NCBI GenBank assembly: GCA_015178975.1
Contig: WHVD01000220.1
Location: 48,879-112,878, forward strand
Direction of reading: 5' to 3'
Origin: Hysterangium stoloniferum
Lineage: Eukaryota; Basidiomycota; Agaricomycetes; Hysterangiales; Hysterangiaceae
Length of the DNA stretch: 64,000 nt
Positions 24,355 through 35,064 of this stretch are shown here, in pieces. The notes below the pieces were generated by a model. That model did no database searches. It was not told the DNA's origin and was given only the letters and a program-made list of their open reading frames with translations. Positions within the stretch are counted from its first letter, which is position 1. Every line of letters begins with the position of its first letter. The position numbers and the translations under genes are program-made.

Positions 24355-25350
24355 TTAATCATTCACAAGAAGGCAAATTTGGAGATTAGGAGCGGTCAGT
24401 TTCTTGACGAAGGAAGGATCAATCGAGTGTTCATCCAAAAGCAGTTCCATTAAAGTGAAATTGCTATGAATGATAGAATTGACGATACGCAAAGTATCGA
24501 CACATTGCACATTCCCAATCTCCTTACCCACACTCCATCTGCAGTTTTCGATGTTCTTTGAGAGCATAAGGATCTTGAGAACATGCTCATGACTGAGCAT
24601 CCCCCTCTCCAATTGCGCTGTAATATCAAGCGTCCGAAGCTTCTCCATCGCGCAGCCTGAGTTAGCAATACCCACACCAAAGAAACCCAGATCGTGTAAG
24701 CGGAGGAACTCAAGGTTGGGGAGGTGGATGGAATCGATGCGAGTGGGCACGCGATAACTGGTTCCCTGCAGCGACGCTGGCCGCTGAACATCGATATGCT
24801 TGAGGTTAGGCAGATGCACAGATGCGGGAGAACAGTCCGGATGGAAGATAGCCATTATCCCCTCGAGAGTGATGTCTCCACGTAACGACCTAACACGGGG
24901 GATGGAACCTCGGACGAGTTCGTAAAATAAGGGGAGCCTCAAGGGGGAGACTTTGACCGTCCACGATTCGGGAGACAAAGTAAGATCGATAGCGCGCATT
25001 TTGGCGTTCTGGGTGTACAATGTGAAGATTCTGAAGGGATTGAGAGAGAAGCCCTCCCCCATGTTCAAAGTCTCCCAGAGTTGTGGCAAAGAAAATACGA
25101 CTGCACGCCAGTGAGCACAGACCTGCATTAAGACCACGGGAGCCGTAAGCGAACTGAGCACAGTCTTACTGTTCGGAAGACAGTAGGCGAAAATTGTCCC
25201 GAGCGTCTCATATGGAAGACGGTGGATATGTGAACAACTAGAATTTTGCTCGAAAAATCGACCGACATTGAGGCGAGAGGCTGCAGAAAGAGATTCAGAA
25301 TCTAATTGAACAAAGCGAACACTGCGAACGACATACGTATGGAATTCCAA
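24355..25350 (-). CDS. F-box-like protein of the agaricomycete type
   Basis: A single open frame of 331 residues starts with MEFHTYVVRSVRF. At about 43-95 it shows the F-box-like pattern HRLPYETLGTIFAYCLP, then VCAHWRAVVFSLPQLWETL. Leucine-rich, LRR-like strands follow (LPNLKHIDV, LPNLEFLRLHDLG, MEKLRTLDI). Such proteins are substrate receptors of SCF ubiquitin ligases and are greatly expanded in Agaricomycetes. Many annotated ones are longer, so the frame may be a shortened copy. It lies at the border of the transposon compartment, next to a dispersed repeat. Confidence 0.75.
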   Translation of the reverse strand: MEFHTYVVRSVRFVQLDSESLSAASRLNVGRFFEQNSSCSHIHRLPYETLGTIFAYCLPNSKTVLSSLTAPVVLMQVCAHWRAVVFSLPQLWETLNMGEGFSLNPFRIFTLYTQNAKMRAIDLTLSPESWTVKVSPLRLPLFYELVRGSIPRVRSLRGDITLEGIMAIFHPDCSPASVHLPNLKHIDVQRPASLQGTSYRVPTRIDSIHLPNLEFLRLHDLGFFGVGIANSGCAMEKLRTLDITAQLERGMLSHEHVLKILMLSKNIENCRWSVGKEIGNVQCVDTLRIVNSIIHSNFTLMELLLDEHSIDPSFVKKLTAPNLQICLLVND

Positions 25351-25920
25351 GTCAAAAACGTCGTACTATTGTTCAGGGCACAAGAGAGAGTCGTCATTAT
25401 AGTAAGGCTATAACGTAAATAAGAAACCGTGCAAATTAATTCACTAATTTCTTCAAGGAAGTTTGTGTGTTAAGGGCAACACCTATTTGCGAAGATGGAA
25501 GTTGGGAACAAAGGGGATTCGCCTCACATAGGAGAAATTCGCCATTATATATCTCGTAGGAGCCGGAGGCAAACTTTAAGGGGTTGATTACCGGAGTCAC
25601 ATTCTGCGGGTAAGACTAGTGAAAGAAGATAGGTGAACCATTTTAGTGACTGATCATGGAAATTCACCGTTTTATGCATTGGTACAACAGGCACAATTGT
25701 GACAGCCTGTGGCATCGATCAACGCTCTTGCAATCATTGCCTACTCTTTGATACTGGGGATTTTGTTCAGGGTGAGGATGAGGTATGTGAGCTATTCATT
25801 ATCCTCATGAGGTACCTGATCTACTTTTGAAAAGGGAATTATTCGCGGTATCACGTCACATCCTCGCACCGACAATCTGTGTTTGATCGCAAGGCACACC
25901 TTTATCTCTGCTCTCACTTT
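25351..25920. other. Intergenic sequence with a dispersed repeat
   Basis: No gene is seen. Positions 25748-25882 belong to dispersed repeat C. The copia element is inserted right after 25920. Confidence 0.5.
25748..25882 (+). repeat. Dispersed repeat C, copy 1
   Basis: This is closely similar to the reverse complement of 39233-39355. Shared blocks are TCAGGGTGA, GATGAGGTATG, GAGCTATTCATTATC, ATGAGGTACCTGATCT and TATCACGTCAC. One copy has a 3-bp CTC insertion. Confidence 0.75.
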
Positions 25921-26148
25921 TGTTGAAAAAGGAAATCTTATAGCGTAGTAGATGTGTAGAATATGATCGTATAATCGACTACCCTACTATACAGTAATAA
26001 CGTCGTTTATATACATTTTCTCGACTACACAGGTGCCGGGGGAGTCGGGGTGATATGACCGAGAATAAGTAACGGAAAAAACCTCTCGGGTCATATTACC
26101 CCCCTTGATCGGTAGAAGTAGCAACGGTGTTTTCTTCACCTTCCAACA
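25921..26148 (-). repeat. 3' LTR of the copia element
   Basis: This 228-bp LTR starts TGTTG and ends CAACA on the plus strand. It is the downstream LTR relative to transcription. Confidence 0.92.
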
Positions 26149-26165
26149 CTCCTCCTCACCGATGC
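26149..26165 (-). promoter_or_regulatory. Polypurine tract of the copia element
   Basis: On the minus strand, GGTGAGGAGGAG lies immediately before the 3' LTR, the expected place for plus-strand DNA priming. Confidence 0.7.
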
Positions 26166-26180
26166 TTTTCCACTGCTGTC

Positions 26181-28187
26181 CTAATATAGACCAAGCTTTT
26201 TTCGCAGTCGTATGAATTGTGGGCCTTCCAGTGCCTTCGTGAATATGTCGGCTACATTTTCTTTCGTATGAATATACTTCAGTGCCAACTCGTTTGATCC
26301 AGTACGTTCCGGAAGAAAATGGTACTTGATATCGATATGTTTGACTCGATCATGTAGTAGTGGATCTTCTGAGAGGCATATGGCCGCATTATTGTCACAG
26401 TGGATCGTAGTGGGACCATTCATGGCTATATTGACGCCTTCTAGTAATGTTCGTAGCCATGCATTTTCCTTTGCTGCTGAGAAGGCGGCTATATATTCTG
26501 CCTCGCATGAAGATGCAGCCACTGTTTTTTGTTTTTTGGTGGACCAAGACAATACACCTGAACCTAAAGAAAACGCGAACCCCCCCACACTGCGACGTGT
26601 ATCGGGGCAATTGGCCCAGTCAGAATCACTGTACCCAAAAAGAGTAAGGGGATTGGGGCCACCGAGGTGGAGTTGCAGGTCCTGGGTACCTTTGAGATAT
26701 CGGACGACACGAACAGCGGCATTCCAATGTATGAAGGAATAGCAGTTGAGGAATTGGGAGAGTTGTTGAACGGCATAGGAGATGTCTGGGCGTGTTGAGA
26801 TGGCCAGGTAAAGAAGGGATCCGACAAGAGAACGATAGGGGAATTTAGTCAGTGATAACTTTTCATCTGGAGAGAGTGTGTGATCTACGCGGCATAATTT
26901 GAGGCCTGGGGCCATGGGCACAGAGAGAGGGGTAGCACTACTCTGCCCAAATTGGGTGATTATTCGGTCAATGAGGGCCTTTTGGGAAAGCTGAACCTCA
27001 TGTAGATGTCGATTCCGTTCCACAGCAATACCCACAATAAATTGTACTTCACCCATATCAGAGATAATCCAAGCTTGTTTCAATTGCACTTTGAAGGACT
27101 CGTTGGCGGTCTTGGTTGATGCTATAGATAGAAAATCGTCCACATGGACGGCAGCGATAACGATGCCCGAGTTGTCTATTCGGTAGTAGATGCAAGGTTC
27201 GCAAGGTAACTGGTGGAAACCCCAAGACAGCATGTGGTCATGCATGGTGCGGTTCCATATGCGGCCAGCTTGTTTCATCCCATAAAGTCCCCGCACTAAT
27301 TTCCACACCCAGTCTTCCTTACCCTCCTCCTCGAATCCTTCGGGTTGGAACATGTACTGTGTCTCCTCCTCAGGGAGAAGTCCATACAGGAAAGCAGTTT
27401 TAATGTTGATTTGCTGTGCATCCCAACCTAGATGAGCTGCAATGTGGAGCAGTATACGCCAAGACTCCATGCGGGCTGTAGGGGATGTAGTTTTGCTGTA
27501 GTCACGTCCATAGACTTGTTCAAAGCCCCAAAAGACAAGGTGGGTTTTCCGCCGGTAAACAGCACCATTAGCATCCCGTTTGACATGGAAGATGGGCTTT
27601 CCACGGTGAATTTTCTGGCCAGTTGGGACTTCTGATCGTGGGACTAGAATGTAGACCCCCATAGACTTAAGAGAATCCAGTTCATCCTGGAAACTTTTAC
27701 GCCAATCTGATCCATGAGTAGAAGACCGGGCCTCCTCCCAAGTTTGTGGATCAGGTTCAAAATCATCCAAGGGAGGGGCACTGTTCAAATCGGAGATGGC
27801 TGCCAATATATCGTCCTGATGGGAAGGAGGGGAAGTTGCAGTCGGTGTGGTAGGGGCGGGTGGGCCAGGAGCAGGGTCAGTCGGCTGATGGAGCTGTTGT
27901 ATGTCTTGGCAACGCTGTTCCCGCTGTGACCGGACACGAACTGCACTGTCTAGGGACTGCTGGATGGCCTTTGTCAAACGTGAGGGATGATCCATGGGCT
28001 GCTGCAGCAGCCGTGTGGACCGGCGAACTGGGTCTGGCACTGGTATGGCTGGAGGAATGACAGCCTCCATATTGCCAGTATTCAGGTCGTCTGGGGGTAT
28101 TATTTCACCTGTTGGGATGATGTCATCTGAAGGCTCAAGGTGTGGTATTTGTGGTAACATAGGAATAGATGGAGATGGTAGCGCCAA
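26181..28187 (-). CDS. Copia reverse transcriptase-RNase H ORF
   Basis: A 668-codon frame contains the copia reverse transcriptase (KPIFHVKRDANG, YMFQPEGFEE, LVRGLYGMKQAGRIWN, VHVDDFLSIAS) and RNase H (YSDSDWANCPDTRRSVGGF, SSCEAEYIAAFSAAKE, KHIDIKYHFL, ADIFTKAL). The frame is open further upstream to about 28285. It overlaps the gag-integrase frame, so a -1 shift between about 28290 and 28250 is needed to join them. Motif A reads INIKTAFLYG where the family has Asp before the second Ile, so the first catalytic Asp appears to be replaced by Asn. The active-site box is HVDD rather than YVDD. Confidence 0.85.
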   Translation of the reverse strand: MALPSPSIPMLPQIPHLEPSDDIIPTGEIIPPDDLNTGNMEAVIPPAIPVPDPVRRSTRLLQQPMDHPSRLTKAIQQSLDSAVRVRSQREQRCQDIQQLHQPTDPAPGPPAPTTPTATSPPSHQDDILAAISDLNSAPPLDDFEPDPQTWEEARSSTHGSDWRKSFQDELDSLKSMGVYILVPRSEVPTGQKIHRGKPIFHVKRDANGAVYRRKTHLVFWGFEQVYGRDYSKTTSPTARMESWRILLHIAAHLGWDAQQINIKTAFLYGLLPEEETQYMFQPEGFEEEGKEDWVWKLVRGLYGMKQAGRIWNRTMHDHMLSWGFHQLPCEPCIYYRIDNSGIVIAAVHVDDFLSIASTKTANESFKVQLKQAWIISDMGEVQFIVGIAVERNRHLHEVQLSQKALIDRIITQFGQSSATPLSVPMAPGLKLCRVDHTLSPDEKLSLTKFPYRSLVGSLLYLAISTRPDISYAVQQLSQFLNCYSFIHWNAAVRVVRYLKGTQDLQLHLGGPNPLTLFGYSDSDWANCPDTRRSVGGFAFSLGSGVLSWSTKKQKTVAASSCEAEYIAAFSAAKENAWLRTLLEGVNIAMNGPTTIHCDNNAAICLSEDPLLHDRVKHIDIKYHFLPERTGSNELALKYIHTKENVADIFTKALEGPQFIRLRKKLGLY

Positions 28188-30628
28188 TGAGGGAGCGGTG
28201 GATTCATTGATGGTTGGAGGTTGAACCCCCCCTTCATGGCTCTCAATGAACCTAACTGAAAGGAGAGTAAGATCTGCTGTGACCTACGGTTATAGCAACG
28301 GTAGCTCTTGGATTCAGAGTCATAGCCCAGTAGTACGCATTCCACAGAGCGTTCGTATATTTTAGGATTGTGTTTGTTAAGGATTAGGACAAATGCACGA
28401 CACCCAATTTCCCGCAGATGGGTGAGATTTGGTGGTCGCCCATTCCATATCTCCCAAGGGGTTTTTCCCTGTAAGGCCTTAGATGTGGTTCGGACATGTA
28501 AGTATGCAGATGTGCGATAAAATTCATCCCAAAATTGGGGGGGCAAACCTGCATAAAAACGCATGCTCCGTGCCTTTCCCATTAGTGTACGATGTATATG
28601 TTCGACTCTCCCTATATGAGCAGAGGTGTAGGGTGCAGTAAATTCTTGAGAGGATCCTCGTGACAACAGCCAATCCCGCATTTGGGCACTCCTCAACTCC
28701 CCATTATCTGTCCTGTAAGTGCCCACACGGATGCCAATTTCAACTTCACGGGCCAGCTCCCAAGCCTGCAAAGTGGGGAAAGCGTCACTCTTGTGCTTCA
28801 ATGGGTAACTCCATATATAGTTCGAAAAATCATCCACAATGTTCATTACATATAGGGCTCCTGAACGCGATGCCACATCATTGGGTCCTGCCAAATCAAC
28901 CCAAACCTTTCCAAGCTTTCTATCCGACTTATGCCCTTCACCTGAAAGTCGTGCTTTGGGAACGGTTGACCGTGTCTGTTTACCCAAGATACAGGCATCA
29001 CACTTTGGAATGGTGTGATGGGGGTTGGCTGGCATACCTTTTATGGTACTGGCATGGATCATGTCCACGACTGATTGATAGTTCGCATGGCCAAGTCGGC
29101 GGTGCCAGGTCGTAAGGTCAGGAGAACCATGGGCATGGAAGGCAGTGTCATTCATGGGGGAAGAATCAGGATGGATGGAGAGAGAGTATAGGTTTTTGTT
29201 GGGTAGCAGTGTTCCTGTCGCAATGGTGTCACCGGTAATATTGGTGAGCCAACACTTTGATTCGTTAAAGTGGGCAGTAATTTTTGATTCCTTTGCGAGA
29301 CAGTGAACAGAGACAAGGCGAACATTAGCATCTGGGATGTGTAGCACATTAAATAAGTCCAGGTAGGTCCCCCCTTTTGTATGTAGCCGAATGTCCCCGA
29401 TACCAGTCACAGTGACAGAAAACCCTCCCAGCCCTCTTACAGTTCGATTGGGAATTGGCCGAATGGATGAAAAATCGCTGCTGTGAGGGGAGATGTGACT
29501 GCTAGCACCAGTGTCAAGCCAGAAAGGACATGTGCCTGGTGTGTGAGTTGTGGAGGGGGTGAGGTACGATTGGTCATCTTCAAAAGCCATCCATCCATCA
29601 TATTCAATAGCGTCCTGTGGGACAGAAGGCAGGGGAATGGCAATACCGGCAAAGGAGGGGTCTGATGGTGGTGGTTTATCCATATATGCAACATATACAT
29701 TACCATCTGCCCCCTTTATATTGACTGTATATTTTTTGGTTTCTGGTGAGGCCTCCCGCTTTTTTCTTCGAGCATCATCGTCCCTCTTCCTAGCTGCTCG
29801 TGATTCCTCTAGTGACTTCCCAGCCATCCCCCCTTTGTCCGATATGCAATACGAGGCAGAATGGCCTGGTTTCTTGCAATTGGAACACGTTGGGTAACGT
29901 CTCGGCTGTGAGGCCACAAGCACAATCGCATCACTGGCAGCAGTGCGCCTGGAGTCTGCCTCAAGAATTCGTTGTTCACTTTCGAGGAGGGTCAGGATTC
30001 GGGCATAAGAGTAGGGTGCAGATTTGGTGGATTCGGAGAGATTGCGGGTGATAAGGGACCGGAGGTGCGGGAATGCGGTAGGAGAGTTGAGGATGGCAAT
30101 GCATGTGAGCAAGTCCTGAGTGAGGTCCCCCATTTCAAAAGCACGGTGGATTGCAGCACGAATCGCAGCAGCAGTGATGGGTAACGGGGTGTCCTTTGTG
30201 CACTCTGTAGTGAGTGCATCCTGAATGAGTTGGACTTGTCGTATGGGACCTTCATTGCGGTGCCGGGACAACAGTGCAGTCCAACAGGCCTGTGCCCCAT
30301 GGATGGGTTCAGCAAAATCCCACTCATCTTTGGATAAAGTGGACAGGATAATGGCATGGGAGAGGGCATCATTTGAGGCCCAGTTGTCCAACGCAATGAC
30401 TTCCAAAGGGTCAGGTTTTCTGGCAGTGCCCAGGGCATAAGCGAGGAGGCCAGTAATGGTAAGGTAATGTTTAGCATGACGGTACCACTCTTTATAATTA
30501 CCAATATTTTTGTCTAGCTTGGCCTTGGTATATGTCAATGACGTCCAGAGAAGTGGGACAGATGGTATGGATGTCATGAACGGGCGACTCCCGCCCTCTG
30601 ATACTTTGTCTGTGGGGATAGTAGCCAT
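28100..30628 (-). CDS. Copia Gag-protease-integrase ORF
   Basis: An 842-codon frame begins 77 bp after the 5' LTR. Gag occupies about 1-240, with a zinc knuckle CSNCKKPGHSASYC at 248-261. The aspartic protease motif LDTGASSH is at about 371-378. The integrase zinc-binding HHCC motif uses His 509, His 514, Cys 543 and Cys 546. The catalytic core follows, with Asp 578 (WVDLAGP), Asp 641 (YRTDNGEL) and Glu 676 (RVEHIHR). Family similarity stops near RRSQQILLS; the last 60 or so residues are out-of-frame sequence. The gag-pol frame change is either a programmed shift or a mutation. Confidence 0.87.
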   Translation of the reverse strand: MATIPTDKVSEGGSRPFMTSIPSVPLLWTSLTYTKAKLDKNIGNYKEWYRHAKHYLTITGLLAYALGTARKPDPLEVIALDNWASNDALSHAIILSTLSKDEWDFAEPIHGAQACWTALLSRHRNEGPIRQVQLIQDALTTECTKDTPLPITAAAIRAAIHRAFEMGDLTQDLLTCIAILNSPTAFPHLRSLITRNLSESTKSAPYSYARILTLLESEQRILEADSRRTAASDAIVLVASQPRRYPTCSNCKKPGHSASYCISDKGGMAGKSLEESRAARKRDDDARRKKREASPETKKYTVNIKGADGNVYVAYMDKPPPSDPSFAGIAIPLPSVPQDAIEYDGWMAFEDDQSYLTPSTTHTPGTCPFWLDTGASSHISPHSSDFSSIRPIPNRTVRGLGGFSVTVTGIGDIRLHTKGGTYLDLFNVLHIPDANVRLVSVHCLAKESKITAHFNESKCWLTNITGDTIATGTLLPNKNLYSLSIHPDSSPMNDTAFHAHGSPDLTTWHRRLGHANYQSVVDMIHASTIKGMPANPHHTIPKCDACILGKQTRSTVPKARLSGEGHKSDRKLGKVWVDLAGPNDVASRSGALYVMNIVDDFSNYIWSYPLKHKSDAFPTLQAWELAREVEIGIRVGTYRTDNGELRSAQMRDWLLSRGSSQEFTAPYTSAHIGRVEHIHRTLMGKARSMRFYAGLPPQFWDEFYRTSAYLHVRTTSKALQGKTPWEIWNGRPPNLTHLREIGCRAFVLILNKHNPKIYERSVECVLLGYDSESKSYRCYNRRSQQILLSFQLGSLRAMKGGFNLQPSMNPPLPHWRYHLHLFLCYHKYHTLSLQMTSSQQVK

Positions 30629-30686
30629 AGAACAAATGAAAAAAAACGCTGTGAAAAAAAATAGAGATTTCCTTTTTTTTTAAAAA

Positions 30687-30704
30687 AAGAATAGGCCCAT
30701 AACC
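30687..30704 (-). promoter_or_regulatory. Primer binding site of the copia element
   Basis: Directly after the 5' LTR on the minus strand comes GGTTATGGGCCTATTC, the usual place for a tRNA-complementary primer site. I cannot confirm the tRNA without a search. Confidence 0.5.
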
Positions 30705-30932
30705 TGTTGAAAAAGGAAATCTTATAGCATAGTAGATGTGTTGAATATGATCGTATAATCGACTACCCTACTATACAGTAATAACGTCGTTTATATACAT
30801 TTTCTCGACTACACAGGCGCCGGGGGAGTCGGGGTGATATGACCGAGAATAAGTAATGGAAAAAACCTCTCGGGTCATATTACCCCCCTTGATCGGTAGA
30901 AGTAGCAACGGTGTTTTCTTCACCTTCCAACA
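30705..30932 (-). repeat. 5' LTR of the copia element
   Basis: This 228-bp partner of 25921-26148 differs at four sites. It is followed by the target duplication ACTTT at 30933-30937. Confidence 0.92.
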
Positions 30933-32520
30933 ACTTTGTCGATTGATTGCCTAAACAGTGTAAAGACGTTTAAGTATCTCAGCGGTTAAACATTTGCTGA
31001 GAGATTCACTAACTATACTACACATATATAATAGTACATTTGAGAGGAGATTGAACATCATAACTCATTGCGTCTTCTTGAGACATTTTGTCTCACCTTT
31101 TTCATACAAGTGCTTACTTCTGCAATACTCATTATACCTAATACAGTGAACAGGGGAGGATGGTCCTTCATGGCATGGGTCCCTTAAAACTGCTGTGGTG
31201 TGGGTGTCCTAACTCTCAATGCAGTGTTTACGGGCATTCAGTTCCATCCTGTTCTAGAGCCTATTCATCATTAGTGATGAGAGAGGGCAGTGCAGCCTTC
31301 GGGACATTCACACTGCTTTTACCAATGGGGGTTCTTCTAATCCCGAACCACCAGGATTGGTAAATGTTGGTTCATTGATTTGTTCAAGTACTTTTAGGGA
31401 TTTACCTCATCCTCTCACCCAGTATGTCACCAAGGTAGCAATATCAGGTCAATCCACTCTGTCTAATCCCAAAGGGGCTTGTATTGTGTTTGACTCCACC
31501 AGTACAGGAGCCACAGTAGTCCCTCATAGCCTGTTGATCGATGATAAATAATAGATGGAGTTGATGTCCAGATCATTCTGGAGCTGATAACTCTCAGGAC
31601 GATGAAAATCTCAATATTGATTTATTAGGCACCAAACTCGCAGTTACGATGCAGGTGATGAACTCACACACTTCCCCACATGGACATCTTAAATTCTTGT
31701 AACTCTACAGCACTTCCTCCCCACGATATACACTGTTTGGGATGAATGGCCGCTTGCCATCTGTAGTGGAGCCGACCATCCATCTGTCTCGACAGATACT
31801 TAAGAGACACAAGCTTCCCCCTCTTGGTCCAGATATTCCTATGTGAATGTCTGTACAATCAAGGTCCATGGTGTCGTTGGGAGTCACGTTGCACAAAACT
31901 CATGAATACATTCTCCACTTTAGCATAGATTGTTTTCATTTCAATTCCCAGCTACCTTAACTCAGCTCAGTGTTCCATCCCCAACCTTCTCTCTTACTCA
32001 AAAAACCCTGACTGTTTACTTGTCTACCATGTCCCATGACTCCGAATCAGATAGGAAGGATTGCGAGACAGGGAAGCTATGACCCATACAGACGACAAGT
32101 GTGTGACATTCCATTTCAGCTGACGCTCCTCTTTTTAGCATTGATGTCACTTATAGTGAAAACATCAGCACCAAAGACAGAATTGGATGAGGCAACTATT
32201 TATTAAAAGTGGCGTAAATATGATTCCTGCCAGACCCTTTAGGGTGAATTTGTGTAAGGCTGTTGGTATCAGCCTCACTCAGTCAGTAGTGGACAGGACT
32301 AGGTTTTCTCTGTTGAGTATTCGCAGCTAGTGTAAGATACAAATATTGATATCTACTCATAATTATCCTTGATCAAGAGTTATATACCTTCGACGGGCAT
32401 CTGATACCAGTGTGATGAACCCAGGGTAATTGGGGCTGTGCTGTAGGTTAGGAAACAGAGGGCAGTTTGGTTAAATTAAGAGGTGGTCTGATGGATGGAA
32501 AGGAGGGTTGTGTGAGTCCA
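30933..32520. other. Non-coding sequence, no gene seen
   Basis: Short open frames on both strands (31160-31363, 31357-31551, 31664-31896) show no domain I recognise. Composition resembles decayed repeat. Confidence 0.4.
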
Positions 32521-32859
32521 TGTGGAACTGATTGATGATGTATGCTTATGTGTGAGGAGTATGCTTTTACCACAGTATTCATTGTGGTAAAACACTCCTT
32601 TTATTTTATTTATATTTTACATATTCTATTCATAATTTTCTATCTTTCATATTCTTCGAATATTGCATATTTCATTAGTTCGAAGCATTGTGTATACTTG
32701 TGGGTGCACTCAGCACCAATTAGAACTCAGACACACTTTAACCCAAGAACCACCACTCGTAAGACACAAACTAGGTCTACTACGAGCGGTGATCAGGGTA
32801 ACGTGTCAGCTACCACATAGGTAGCATTATCTGAACTACTGAATACTTCTAGCCTCAAA

Positions 32860-33540
32860 CACTGGAGGCACCCCAAGATTTTTGGATTTGCAAAACCTTC
32901 AGAAAATCTTGCTATTTGGCCAAATTTGCTAAGCATTCTTTGAACTGGAAAAACTGTTTGAAAATCTTGGGTTTTAGTAGGTTTTTCTGAGGACAAAAAT
33001 TGTATCTGAAAACGGTGATCAGGAAATTCTAAGGAAACATTGTTGGAAATAGCCTATTTTCTGTGGATTTTCTAAATAGGAAAATTCTTAAAAAACCCTG
33101 GGTTTTGTTAGGGTTTTTCCACCCAACAGAATTCTATGAAAAATGTAATAATTTGCCTAGAGAAATCAATTGAAAACCACATATTTCTACTCAATTTTTC
33201 TGCTCAGGGAATTGGGTGAAAACTGTAATTTTTTGCCAGGAAAATCTTGTGCCAAGACAAAGTTTTGTTAATGTTTTGTCAAGGGGAAAACCATAATAAA
33301 ATTGACAATTTAATTATATGGGAAATCATTGAATAATTATAGATTTCAATAAGATTTTCCTTGACCACAAACACTATGGAAATTCAAAAAATGTGTTGGT
33401 GAAATCTTGAAGAAATGAACAATTTCACATGAGTTTCTTAAAGGTTTTTCAAGATGAGAAACCTTGAACTGATTTTTCCTGATTGAGCATGATTCACAAT
33501 TGTTTGGAATGGTACAGTGGGATTCACAAATATTTAAGAG
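32860..33540 (+). repeat. Left arm of the foldback element
   Basis: AT-rich, non-coding unique sequence. The first 170 bp or so also match the small MITE at 52416-52791. It pairs with 37964-38658 in inverted orientation. Confidence 0.88.
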
Positions 33541-35044
33541 GATTGTTTAGATTCAGGTAGATTCTTTTAGATTCTTTAGATTCTTTTAGATTCAGATAGA
33601 TTCTTTGAGATTCAGATAGATTCTTTTAGATTCACATAGATTCAGATAGATTCACATAGATTCAGATAGATTCAGATAGATTCACATAGATTCACATAGA
33701 TTCACATAGATTATTTTAGATTCTTTTAGATTCACATAGATTCAGATAGATTCTTTTAGATTCTTTTAGATTCACATAGATTCAGATAGATTCTTTTAGA
33801 TTCAGATAGATTCATTTAGATTCAGATAGATTCAGATAGATTCTTTTAGATTCAGATAGATTCTGTTAGATTCAGATAGATTCAGATAGATTCAGATAGA
33901 CTCTTTTACATTCAGATAGATTCAGATAGATTCTTTTAGATTCTTTTAGATTCTTTTAGATTCACATAGATTCAGATAGATTCTTTTAGATTCACATAGA
34001 TTCACATAGATCCTTTTAGATTCTTTTAGATTCACATAGATTCATTTAGAGTCAGATAGATTCTTTTATATTCAGATAGATTCTTTTAGAGTCACATAGA
34101 TTCAGATAGATTCTGTTAGATTCAGATAGATTCAGATAGATTCAGATAGACTCTTTTAGATTCACATAGATTCCGATAGATTCTTTTAGATTCAGATAGA
34201 TTCTTTTAGATTCTTTTAGATTCAGATAGATTCTTTTAGATTCACATAGATTCAGATAGATTCTTTTAGATTCTTTTGGATTCACATAGATTCAGATTGA
34301 TTCTTTTAGATTCTTTTAGATTCTTTTAGATTCAGATAGATTCTTTGAGATCCAAATAGATTCTTTTAGATTCAGATAGATTCTTTTAGATTCAGATAGA
34401 TTCTTTTAGATTCAGATAGATTCTTTTAGATTCAGATAGATTCTTTTAGATTCAGATAGATTCAGATAGATTCAGATAGATTCAGATAGATTCACATAGA
34501 TTCACATAGATTCAAATAGATTCAAATAGATTCAAATAGATTCAAATAGATTCAAATAGATTCACATAGATTCAGATAGATTCTTTTAGATTCAGATAGA
34601 TTCTTTTAGATTCTTTTAGATTCTTTTAGATTCTTTTAGATTCAGATAGATTCTTTTAGATTCTTTTAGATTCAGATAGATTCAGATAGATTCAGATGGA
34701 TTCAAATAGATTCAAATAGATTCAAATAGATTCAGATAGTTTCTCTTAGATTCACATAGACTCTTTTAGATTCACATAGATTCAGATAGATTCTTTTAGA
34801 TTCTTTTAGATTCAGATAGATTCAGATAGATTCAGATAGATACTCTTAGATTCACGTAGACTCTTTTAGATTCACATAGATTCTTTTAGATTCACATAGA
34901 TTCAGATAGATTCTTTTAGATTCACATAGATTTAGATAGATTCTTTTAGATTCAGGTAGATTCAGATAGATTCTTTTACATTCACATAGATTCAGATAGA
35001 TTCTTTTAGATTCACATAGATTCAGATAGATTCTTTTAGATTCA
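33541..35044 (+). repeat. Decamer satellite, left array (about 150 units)
   Basis: The unit is TTCNNNTAGA with strict 10-bp spacing. The variable triplet is nearly always AGA, TTT, ACA or AAA, rarely ATT or TGT. Some stretches alternate two variants with a 20-bp period (34360-34450). Confidence 0.93.
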
Positions 35045-35064
35045 CCCTAAACCATAAAAAAATC
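35045..35064. other. Centre of the palindrome
   Basis: A spacer of about 20 bp (ACCCTAAACCATAAA) separates the two inverted decamer arrays. It is the symmetry point at which strand sense of the decamer flips. Confidence 0.8.

Larger units (their letters stand above)
25921..30932 (-). mobile_element. Complete Ty1/copia retrotransposon
   Basis: The 5012-bp element has two 228-bp LTRs (25921-26148 and 30705-30932) and a 5-bp target duplication ACTTT at 25916-25920 and 30933-30937. Coding is on the minus strand in the order gag, protease, integrase, reverse transcriptase, RNase H, the copia order. The LTRs differ at four positions; three are CG versus TG or CA. This points to a young insertion with CpG decay. 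The coding part carries a frame change before the reverse transcriptase and a motif-A substitution, so this copy is probably not autonomous. Confidence 0.93.

Noticed and set aside
5000-25400. tRNA or other structured RNA genes in the gene island
   Set aside because: I saw no cloverleaf-type boxes while reading; a dedicated tRNA scan would be needed to exclude them.
26326-26742. Plus-strand open frames across the copia element, 26326-29897
   Set aside because: They are antisense shadows of the gag-pol frames.
35045-35060. CCCTAAACC at the palindrome centre as a telomere-type repeat
   Set aside because: Only one unit is present, so it is within chance for AT-rich DNA.
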